Shown here piece by piece: positions 11,901 through 19,539 of a DNA stretch of 20,594 bases (position 1 is the first letter of the stretch; each line of letters starts with the position of its first letter). The notes beneath the pieces are model-generated. The model was not told the origin of the DNA, did no database searches, and saw nothing but the letters and a program-made list of their open reading frames with translations. Source of the DNA: Auxenochlorella pyrenoidosa (Eukaryota > Chlorophyta > Trebouxiophyceae > Chlorellales > Chlorellaceae); assembly GCA_001430745.1 (NCBI GenBank), contig KQ481983.1, positions 3,068,222 through 3,088,815 on the forward strand, written 5' to 3'. Position numbers and translations under genes: made by a program.

Positions 11901-12685
11901 CAGGGCAAGGGCCAGCGCCTCGTCCTCGCTGAGCTGGCCGCCCATGTGCTGCTGCGGGTGCTGCGCGTGCTGCACGTGCTGCGGCACAGCAGGCACCTGC
12001 TGCCCCTGCCATTGCCCTGTGCCCGGCACCTGGGTCGGCCCTCCATAGGCCTGCTGCTGGTGAGGCGGCGCGCCATAGGGGTATGGCGGTGGGTGCGCGG
12101 GGCCAGGTGCATTATAGGGTGCCCCCGGCGGCTGCGAGGGCTCCCCGAGATGCCGCTTGAGCCGCCCCCACAGCTGCTGGCTGCCGCTGCCGATGCGCTG
12201 CACAGCATCAGCAGACGCCACCCGCAGGCTGTCCACCAGCCGGCCTGAGCTGCTGGGCGGGTGGGCAGGGGGCGGCACGGTCGGTGCTGCTGCAAGAGGC
12301 ACTCCTGTAGGCGGCGGTGACGCTGTGTGGGCTGCCGCCGGCTGAGCCGCTGGTGGGGCAGGATGCGCAGCTGTGGCCGCCGCTCCTGGCCCTGCAGCGG
12401 CCGCAGCGGCTGCCGCATACTCTTCCTCCTGCAGCATGGACGGTTGCATTGATCGGCATTTCTGAAACCTGCAGGCCCATTTATCTTCAATGCTTTTTGC
12501 TTCTCCTACGCACATTTGCTGGCAGCAGCCCTGCACCCTGCCTTGCCTGCCGCCCCCACCTGCAGCTGGCGGGCGAGCCGCTCGTCTTCGGCCGCATTGG
12601 CGCTCAGCTGCTGCTCGTCGGCGCTCAAGGCCAGAGCAATCTGCAGCTGCTCCTCCTCAGAAAGCTCCAGGGTGTGCGTCTCCAT
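8985..12685 (-). CDS. DA1/DAR-type ubiquitin-dependent LIM peptidase, 646 aa, 11 exons
   Basis: Relative of Arabidopsis DA1, a ubiquitin-activated zinc peptidase that limits organ growth. Exons: 12685-12560, 12428-11572, 11390-11255, 11112-11071, 10957-10822, 10617-10526, 10315-10231, 9986-9859, 9654-9493, 9314-9239, 9085-8985; phases agree. UIM 1 is residues 8-21 ([14 protein letters not shown]); another UIM-like stretch is at about 208-222 ([11 protein letters not shown]). Between and after lie Ala/Pro/Gln-rich sequence and a seven-Gln run. The LIM domain uses C295, C298, H321, C324, C327, C330, H351, C354. A second LIM-like segment follows (RCAVC, RYCPEH, RCAGCDR, CLQCLD). The DA1 C-terminal domain has [29 protein letters not shown] with HEVMH at 550-554, VEEGLCQ (E570/E571) and final YGDGFR. 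The start has a strong context (ACC ATG G); the frame runs upstream to an ATG at 12907. Intron 5 must use a GC donor. Confidence 0.92.
10618..10821 (-). other. GC-AG intron in the DA1-like gene
   Basis: The exon before ends CLDTITT plus one G; the intron starts GCAAGG and ends CTCTGCAG. Only this donor joins in frame to [10 protein letters not shown], matching the recalled DA1 order (CLD...DT...QPL). No GT lies near the required point. Confidence 0.75.
11832..11852. repeat. (CTG)7 trinucleotide run inside the DA1-like coding sequence
   Basis: Seven perfect CTG units on the plus strand encode seven Gln on the gene strand, between the second UIM-like stretch and the LIM domain. Such runs often vary in length. 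Confidence 0.85.
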
Positions 12686-13080
12686 GGTGCTGCCCGGGGT
12701 GGCTGTCCTGGGCAAGCGGGCGCCGAGCCCGGCGGCAGCAGCAGCGGTGGCAGGTGTGGAGCGAGTATAAGCAGTGCTGCTGCGTGATCCTGCTGGGTAC
12801 AATCTAGCTCTACAAGCGTCCTCTGCTATGTCACAGCGTGCCAGGAGCTCTCGAGGCAGCAGCAGGCCGCGGTGTGGTGGTCCACGCGGTGTGGGCAGCC
12901 AGCCCAATGTTGAGGTAAATGCACCAGTACACGTGCGTGATCAAAGACTGCAGGTGCACGAGAAATGGGACCAGGCCGTGCTGGGGTTCTGGACTCCGTG
13001 CTGGCGCTGCTATGCACAATTCCCCATACCATGCACACATCTTGCACTTTGTTCGCAATTCTACGTACCTATGCTGCACG
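12686..13080. promoter_or_regulatory. Shared head-to-head promoter region, DA1-like / ZNHIT2-like
   Basis: 395 bp lie between the minus-strand DA1-like start and the plus-strand ZNHIT2-like start. No other supported gene is inside. A TATAAG string occurs near 12767 on the plus strand, but it is about 310 nt from the ZNHIT2 start and may be chance. The function is inferred from the divergent arrangement. Confidence 0.5.
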
Positions 13081-15212
13081 ATGGCTGCCGCAGCAGCCCC
13101 GCTGTGTCGAGTGTGAGTGCGCACTGGAGTGGACTTTCGCCAGAAGCCCACGCTGCTGAGCTCTGTTACTGTACAAAACTGCAGACGTGCATGAAGATGG
13201 CAGCAGAATAGCATCGCGCTGTTTGGGTGTGCTCATAGGGTGCTGCCGCCGCTGCCGCCACTCGTTGCAGGTGCCACGAACGGCCCTCGGAGTACACCTG
13301 CCCACGCTGCAACGCGCGCTACTGCTCGCTGGGCTGCTACAAGCAGCACTCTGACCGCTGCACCGAGGGGTTTTACAGGTGGGCAAAAGGCCTGCTGGGC
13401 ACGCAGGCCCCTCTTCAGTGTTTGCTGTGCCCGGGGCCACGACTCTCGCAACCCCAGTGCGAGCCCTACACCATGCTGCCTATTCCCTGCCTCCCAACCT
13501 CTCAGGGATGCTGCCGTGGCAGAGCTCAAGGGACTCAGCGCTGGCGAGGATGAGAAGCGGCACATGATGGACATCCTGCAGCGCCTGCACCTGCAGGAGG
13601 TGGAGGGCGGCGGCGGCGGCAGCAGCGAGGATGAGGGCAGCGAGGATGAGGCGGAGGAGGGCGGGCTGTCGCAGCAGACACTGCACCGCCTGCTGGCAAA
13701 GGTGAGAGTCCTGCCCTGGGGACGCCCAGGCTGCTGTCTTGCGTCTTGGGCTTGTACTGCTTTGGGCATGTGACTTGCACATGCCTGGGGCACATGACCT
13801 TCCTGCTTGCTGCTGGCCCAGCTCCAGCCTGTCCCTGCCTGCCCCACGCCCTCTGCTTGCCCTGCCTCCTTGGCCACAGATGCAGGCAGCGGGCGGCGAG
13901 CTGGAGGTTGCTGCCGAGGACCTCACACCGCAGGAACTGGCTGCCTTCCACCGAGCACTGGCCGCTGGCGAGCTGAGCGGCGCGGTGCAGCCGTGGCAGC
14001 CCTGGTGGCTGTCTGAGGAGGCGGCCCGGCTGGAGCTGGGTGCCGGCGGCACCGCGCTGGTGGCAGAAGAGCAAGCAGCAGCAGCAGCAGCGGCCGGGGG
14101 AGAGGGCAGGCAGGCTTCCGGCATGCCTGGAGAGCAAGCAGCAGAGGCACAAGAGCAGCAACAGCAGCAGGCAGCAGGGCAGCCACCAAAGCAAGGCGAC
14201 GGACAGGCAACGGGCAGCGCGCTGCCGCCGCCACCCAGCCGGCCGTTGCCGCCGCTGTCGGCGCTGACGCGGGCAGCGCCCTCGCCGCTGCTGCGGCACC
14301 AGCTGCTAGACCTTCTGTATGCGTACTGCCTCACCTTGCGGCGGTACAACGGGGACTACCGGTGGGAGGCAACAGACGCCGCAGACACGCTGTTCGCGCT
14401 GTCTGCCGTGCTGGCCGCCACGGCGCCTGGTGGCGCCAGCAGCAACGCCGCCAGTAGCACCAGCAGTAGCAGCAGCAGCAGTGACCTGCCTGGTGTCGGC
14501 GATGCGAGCGCCGGCCCTCCGTCCGTCCTGCTGGGCTGCATGCAGCGCGCCTGCCAGCCACCGGTGGGCAGCCGCGACGCCCGCGGCTTTGCAGTCAGCG
14601 TGCTGTCTGACGTGGCGGCGATGCTGCAGCTGGGGCGCCCCGTTGTGCTGACAGCACTGATGGACACCACACGGCTGGTGGAGGCAGCAAAGCAGCAGTT
14701 GGAGGCGGGCCAAAGTGGGGAAAGTGGAGGCAACAACAGCGGCGCAGGCGAAAAGGCGCGCACGCAGGCAAGAGAGGGGTTGAGGGCTCAGGCACAAGGC
14801 TCTGCTCCAGTTTGTGAATCCACCTGCAGCTGGCAGGCACGCTGGGCGCTGTCCGCTGCCCTCTGTGCCAGTGCAACCCTCCCAGCTCTCATGCTCCTTG
14901 CAACTCCCTGCCCACCCCTTCCCGCAGCGGCAGAAGGAGTTGCGGCGCCGTCTGGTGGCTGCCGAGCGCAAGCTGCTCTTCTTCTTGTCCTGGGCCAATG
15001 AGCAGCCGCCTGAAGCTTACGAGCTGCTGGCATTGGCAGCGGCAGGGGAACACCACAAACATGCTGCGATATTACAGGAGGACAGTGGCAGTGCGCAGGT
15101 GGCGCAACGGCAGCATGAGACGGCCTCAAAGGCAGGATCAGCAGCGTGGACGGTAGTAGCGCCCGAGGCGGCAGCAGGGCAGCCCCGCGTGCTGATTGAA
15201 GAGATCTCTTAG
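13081..15212 (+). CDS. HIT zinc-finger protein, ZNHIT2-like, 502 aa, 5 exons
   Basis: Homologue of ZNHIT2, known to bind the RUVBL1/RUVBL2 ATPases and work with R2TP-type co-chaperones in assembling complexes such as U5 snRNP. Exons: 13081-13112, 13271-13378, 13506-13701, 13880-14767, 14928-15212; phases agree. The HIT finger is at the N terminus: C9, C12, C21, C24, C29, C33, H37, C41, split by intron 1 between C9 and C12. An acidic Gly/Ser linker follows, then the family block PWQPWW and a C-terminal helical part with LLDLLYAYCLTLRRYNGD, SVLSDVAAMLQLGRPVVLTA and LRRRLVAAERKLLFFLSWANE. Ala/Gln and Ser runs are inserted, making it somewhat long. The ATG has A at -3 and G at +4. Intron 4 must use a GC donor. 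It ends tail-to-tail with the lectin gene. Confidence 0.9.
14768..14927 (+). other. GC-AG intron in the ZNHIT2-like gene
   Basis: The exon ends ACG CAG, then GCAAGA begins the intron, which ends CCCGCAG before CGG CAG AAG. This CAG|GCAAGA donor closely fits the known GC-donor consensus and is the only nearby choice keeping the family-like sequence in phase. The intron is 160 nt, so retention would shift the frame. Confidence 0.75.
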
Positions 15213-15582
15213 AGCCGTGTTTGCTTTTCTCATTATCCTGCCGTTGCTGTCTTAAGAACTCTAGTTAGCTTGGTTGCCGCCCTCAGCTGGAAGAGGGAGG
15301 CGTGGATGTTGGAGGCAGAGGCAGGGGCGGTGGTGGTAGTGGGGTAGGGAGAGGCGGAGGAGGGGAAGGGGTTGGTGGCGGTGAGGAGGGGCCTGGCGGG
15401 GGAAGAGGAGGAGGGAGGCTGGGAGGAGACGGAGGCGATGGCGGCCGGGGAGTGCACCTGCAGGCAAGGGAACAACACGCAGAAAGCCCGTCAGCAAACG
15501 ATGAGTTGTTTCAAGTAGGATTGCAAAGGGAAACCAAAGAGAGATGTGCGATTCAAAATTTCCGGTTGTGTGCTGAGACCGA

Positions 15583-15629
15583 GACGGGTGTAACAGCCAG
15601 CCAGCCAGCCAGGTGCACAATTGCAACCT
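15583..15629 (+). repeat. Small dispersed repeat, copy A
   Basis: Starts GACGGGTGTAACAG, continues with CCAG tandem units and ends with GTGCACAATTGCAACCT. It is the reverse complement of 16491-16533 apart from one extra CCAG unit, so the two copies form an inverted repeat about 0.9 kb apart. Confidence 0.8.
15589..15593 (+). terminator. Candidate poly(A) signal TGTAA of the ZNHIT2-like gene
   Basis: First TGTAA on the plus strand after the stop, 377 nt downstream. It lies inside a small dispersed repeat and two more TGTAA strings follow (15676, 15707), so the assignment is weak. Confidence 0.35.
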
Positions 15630-15647
15630 GCTTGCGTGCGCCGGGCC

Positions 15648-15700
15648 TGTCGTCGACCTTATCGACTGAGATGGGTGTAACAGACAAGCCAGCTAGCCAG
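15648..15700 (+). repeat. Small dispersed repeat, copy B (diverged)
   Basis: Starts TGTCGTCGACCT, has GGGTGTAACAG in the middle and a degenerate CCAG run. It shares both blocks, in the same order, with copy C and lies directly after the lectin gene's stop codon. Confidence 0.65.
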
Positions 15701-15701
15701 C

Positions 15702-18453
15702 TCACGTGTAAGAAAGCTCGAGCTTCTTTACCGCTCCAGGGCATGGGTCTGATGGGGAAACGTACACAAACGGCGCTGTCCAGTTCGCCGGAGGAGGCAG
15801 GTCAGCGGCTGCATGCAACGAATTCTCGGCAATCTAGGTTACCCAGAGGAATGCAGACCTCAATATGGCATGCACTGGCAAGGTGCACGAGCATGACCCC
15901 CTCCCAAAAGCTCACCAGACTGCTCGGCACCTACAATCACCAGGCAAGCCAAATGAGTGTTGCAGGCTGCTGAGATACGAGACGAGGCGACATATACGCA
16001 ACCCGGAACACCGTAAAATGCCGATTTGACTAGTATGGCCCGCCCGGCTAGGCAGTTCGCTTCCAACATCCCAGAATCGTATGCAGATCCCGTAAATTCG
16101 TAACTTGGGGGAGGTGGTGATGGTGGTGTGGGCGGAGGGCATGGTGGAAGCGGTGGTGATGGCGGGGGCACAGGTGGCGAGGGGGGTCGTGGTGGGTTGG
16201 GAGGAGGCGGCGGTGGCGAGGGGGGCGAGGGAGGTGACGGACATGGCGTGGTGGCCAGCTCCCAAGTGGGGCTTGGCGTCCCTACAGCAATGAGGACAAA
16301 ACACACCGTAAGGCCTAGGTCACGCGCCAGTTATTAAGGTGCAAAAGTTATTCAAGCATTGCTAGACCTGCGTGGTTGTCCAGGTACATGGCATCATCTA
16401 GTTGAATGCCTAGTGGGCCTCCTGCAGGGATAGACGTGTCAAATTTTAAACATTTAGCTGGCTGATGGAAGAAAGCCAACGTGAAGAAGAAGGTTGCAAT
16501 TGTGCACCTGGCTGGCTGGCTGTTACACCCGTCACAGCCGAATAGGTCGACGACAAGCCCCTAAGGAGGTTGCGACAACCAAAGCCGGCTGCCTATGTAT
16601 ACCTGTGTGTACAAAAAGAAAGGGACGCAAAAATGACAAAGCCGTTGCAACACATCGATCGAAGTAGTCGGAAGAATAGGTCCAAAGTAGAGGGACTACA
16701 TGGCAACAAAAAGTAAGGGGAAGTTCTTGTGAGTGCCTCTTTTAAGGAAGCAAGTTGGAAGGAGGGACAAGAGCGGTCAAGCTAGCCCACCTGGGCGAAG
16801 CCTTGTCCCCAAAGAGTTCACCATCCACCATCGGCAGGAGGCGGTTGCCACTGCCCAAAGCAGCTCGTCGTTCATATATTCAAAGCTCATGCAACCGCCC
16901 ACATACTTGATCTGCAAGAGGAGAGAAAAATATGAATATGAAAACGTGCATTGCAGTTCCTTCAATTTGGAGTGACTGCCACAAGTTGGACCGTGCGCCC
17001 CATAGGTACCTGATAGCAGCCAGGAGGGAGTTCTGTGCTCCCGAATTGTGTAGTAAACAAGCGGATGCCTCCAAATGCATCCCCTTCCAAAGTCGAGTTG
17101 AATGGTGGCGGTGGTGGCGGTGACGGAGGAGGGCTTGGGGGAGGCGGGGGGGAGGGCGGAGGTGGGGAGGGCAGGGGGAGGGGAGGGTGGAGGGGCAGGT
17201 GGCGGGGAAGGCGGTGGAGGCATTGGGGGGCAGCGTGGACGCGGCATGGCCATGCACGGCACAAATGTGAGCTTCCAAGTTGGGTAAGGCGAGCCTACAA
17301 CATGGGAGCCATAAGGACTTTGCTGGGCTTTTGGCGGGGTCAATGGCCATGGCTACACAATGCATATGCCCAAACCGACAAGCACACTCTTGGGCATGGG
17401 GAGCAGAAACAGTGTATGGGTTGTGAACTTGCCATCATAAGCATTGGTCTCGGATTTGGGGTCGCCATCAAAATAGACAACAGCTTGCCGCTCTGCAAAG
17501 AGAACATGCCACAACGGATAAATGTAGGAGGCCTCACTACTCCCTAGTGAGAAGGAGGATTCTACATGCAGTTGCCTTACCCGTCTTGAAGACAAAACAA
17601 ACAGACGGCAGGTTAGCCCGAGCTGCCTGGACGCATTCATCGAAAGTGGTGTAAGTTGTCCCCTGTGGTGGCCAAGGCTTTGCTAAATGCTCTGCATATG
17701 CACTGAATCAATCAATGTCAAACGATACAGAGAAAATTCCGGTGGGCTTCAGACAGAGAGAGTGCATGACCCACCTCCAGTGTAGTCATATTGTGAAGGA
17801 GTCAGCCACCAAGTAGTAAACAACGGTTGGCCAAAGCCTCCCACTACCCAGTGCGTGGCCTCCTCTGTAGGGTCCCCAATGTTCACACCGACGCATCCTC
17901 CCACATACTGTATCTGAAATTAAGAAGGCAAAAACAGAAATTTACTGGAATTCAAGACGATTTCAGCCCGGGCATGTTAACAGATGCCAAGCACATCACA
18001 AAGCACATCATGGTGAGAAGAGCGCTCACTTATGCCTTCGCATCAACGGCATTCGAAACCCACCTGGTAGCAGCCGGCAGGGAGCTCTTTGCTCCCAGAT
18101 GGTGTGGCAAAGAATCTTCTGCCACGTGAGGTTCCTTCCACAATTGAAGTAAAAGGTGGGGGCGGAGGGGGAGGAGGAGGAGGGGGCCGAGGCATGGAGC
18201 GAGGGGGTGGCTTCAACAAGAGTGGAACAGGTGGCGGTGGCAGAGGCGATGCCCGTGGAGATGGTGGCGAAGTTGAGCGGTTGGCAGGTGGCCTGCGCCT
18301 TAGGCGCGGTGGGGGCTTTGGGCGAGGAAGGACGGTTGCAGTCAACTTGGGTTCTGCAAGGTCAGAGGTGATGACTTGACCAGAACACTTGAGCGGTCCA
18401 TTCACCAACGGGCATTTGGTAAAAGCTTCCTCACATGCACACAATGATTGCAT
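15702..18453 (-). CDS. Extracellular proline-rich modular protein with C-terminal SUEL-type galactose-binding lectin domain
   Basis: Ten exons: 18453-18064, 17913-17775, 17682-17581, 17492-17433, 17294-17010, 16911-16791, 16695-16603, 16457-16368, 16281-15916, 15748-15702. Exons 1-4 and 5-8 form two homologous modules. Each has a proline-rich stretch ending ELPxGCYQ, then I(K/Q)YVGGC, then FD(E/R)CV, then a short exon, with matching phases. I do not recognise this module; GCY and the spaced Cys recall WSC- or PAN-like folds, but that is a guess. Exon 9 has a third proline linker and, with exon 10, a SUEL domain: ANCLAG, LVKSAFYGVPGC, ISAACNTHLAC, GDPCPGAVKKLELSY. This fold binds galactose or rhamnose. 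Exon 5 is one base out of frame (285 nt). Exon 4 needs a GC donor; GT donors further on are alternatives. The ATG at 18453 gives no signal peptide, so exons upstream are likely missing. Predicted length about 563 aa if the frame is continuous. Confidence 0.6.
16491..16555 (-). repeat. Small dispersed repeat, copy C, inside a lectin-gene intron
   Basis: On the minus strand it runs TGTCGTCGACCT, GACGGGTGTAACAG, CCAG units, GTGCACAATTGCAACCT. It is the longest copy and joins the parts seen separately in A and B. It sits in the intron 16602-16458, close to the acceptor. Confidence 0.75.
16791..17294 (-). repeat. Lectin-gene module 2, first two repeated exons, with a frame disruption
   Basis: Second copy of the proline-rich and YVGGC exon pair. 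The first half reads SPYPTWKLTFVPC...PPPSPPPAPPPSPPPA in one frame. The second half reads PSPPPPPSPPP...PFNSTLEG in the next frame. The switch lies in the C-rich run near 17130-17175. Splice sites on both sides look intact. Confidence 0.65.
17775..18353 (-). repeat. Lectin-gene module 1, first two repeated exons
   Basis: Proline-rich segment (from an AG at 18354) ending KELPAGCYQ at 18064, then the IQYVGGC exon ending at 17775 with phase 1. It is homologous to 17294-16791 in exon order, phase and protein (RLFTTQFGSTELPPGCYQ, IKYVGGC). The AG at 18354 aligns with the acceptors of the other two proline exons, though the reading frame is also open across it. Confidence 0.65.
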
Positions 18454-19539
18454 TCATCCGGTCAAAACTACCCCCTCCGCTGGCACAACTCGTCTTGTGC
18501 ATGATGATTGGTGCAGGGTGGTGTGGCCGGCACCAAAAACAAGCGTTCACAGGCATGGCGCCCCAACCATTCCCGCCCCCAATTACCTGCTCGTGCCTCT
18601 CCTGCTTGTTGTTGCCCCACTTTAGAGGTGGTTACTCCCTCTTGTGGCCTGCAAACGGAGAAGGGTGAGAGGGGGGCGTGGTTGCAGCTTAGCACGTGCA
18701 CTCGAAAACGCGCACAAATGCATGTTGCGCATCATTGTTGGGCATCAACATGGATGCTGCCAGTAACACACAGCAGGTGAAATAAATGCAGTTTTGTACT
18801 TCCTCACCATGCACACGTTTCTGCCGGGCACAAGAGTGCCAGCGCTGCTGGGCAGGAGGGATGGGGCGCATGTATGCAGCTCTTGTCAACACGGCAGCTG
18901 CAATTCAGCTGTCGCCAAGCAAACATGTGTACACTGATTGTGTGCTTGTTGCAGGCCAGGCAACGAGATTCCCTCTGCATCAAGTAGCTGCATACTGGTG
19001 CAAACCTTGAGCACACCTGCAAAAAACACCACCGCAATGCTGTAGCGCCCAGCAAGTGTCTGGTGGGAGAAGCTGCCGCCGTGCGGCGGGGCTGCCCTGC
19101 ACCTCCCAGCTCCGCGAGGTCTCCCCATATCGACGTTTCAATGGTTTCTGTGGATGATTCAATGCAGTTTGTGCGGGTTGGAACGGCACCAGCTGCCTCT
19201 AGGCTCGCGCAACCTGCGAATAGGCAGGGCTGCTGCGGCAAGTTGAAGGTTCCACCCTTTTCAGGGCCAGGGATGCCACAGTATAAGAGGGAGCCGAAAG
19301 CACCGAGTAACATGCCAGGCAACGGACCTTGAGCAGGAGGACTGACCGGGTGTCTGGACAGAGCTCTAGCAGTTGCCCCTGCACGGCCGTGGTTGCGAAA
19401 AATCAGTTGAACAACAAAGACCTACTCAGAAGGAGCTCCTGACCCGATGCCCCGCCTCCACTAGCAGGCAGTTGTATTGCCAGCTCACCGCTGAGCAGCA
19501 CTGTCATAAATGCAGCTGCCAGCTGAACTTCCTTCTGGT
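18454..19539. other. Region upstream of the lectin gene, no firm gene
   Basis: No confident gene model. Minus-strand signals resembling exons are present. One is a Cys-rich frame at 19016-18808, preceded by TTTTTTGCAG and followed by GTGAGG. Another is a short frame at about 18650-18585 between a TTTGCAG and a GTAATT. These may be 5' exons of the lectin gene, but their phases could not be chained. A FDRM/DEC string near 18460-18445 resembles a decayed copy of the FDECV exon. Confidence 0.35.
18808..19016 (-). other. Candidate Cys-rich exon upstream of the lectin gene
   Basis: An excellent acceptor (pyrimidine tract, TTTTTTGCAG) is followed by 69 open codons and a GTGAGG donor. The translation has 12 Cys (e.g. 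VCSRFAPVCSYL, CLACNKH, NCSCRVDKSC). Another frame after the same acceptor stays open for 39 codons. I recognise no domain. It could be a 5' exon of the lectin gene or of a gene disturbed by the nearby LINE. Confidence 0.3.

Larger units (their letters stand above)
15213..15701. other. Tail-to-tail intergenic region between ZNHIT2-like and lectin genes
   Basis: Holds both 3' UTRs. The minus strand at 15457-15283 is a pyrimidine-rich proline-coding stretch (see findings). From 15583 there are two copies of a small repeat also found in an intron of the lectin gene. I see no further gene. Confidence 0.5.

Noticed and set aside
12686..12907. Upstream in-frame ATG extension of the DA1-like protein
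   Set aside because: The 74 extra residues are low-complexity Arg/Ala/Pro. The ATG at 12685 has a much stronger context and begins right before the first UIM.
13480..14349. 289-codon minus-strand open frame antisense to ZNHIT2
   Set aside because: It is a shadow of exons 3-4, rich in Ser/Cys/Ala from complementary Gln/Ala/Ser codons.
15583..15700. CRISPR-like array
   Set aside because: The repeats are few, unevenly spaced and partly CCAG microsatellite; the genome is eukaryotic.
15302..15973. Plus-strand Gly-rich open frame (223 codons) after ZNHIT2
   Set aside because: The Gly run is the complement of the minus-strand proline stretch, and the rest covers the small repeats and the last lectin exons in antisense.
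18354..18434. 81-nt intron with GTGAGG donor and CTTGCAG acceptor before the first lectin proline exon
   Set aside because: The acceptor aligns with the other modules, but joining the donor in the required phase creates a stop codon, while the reading frame across it is open. Kept as continuous exon with low certainty.
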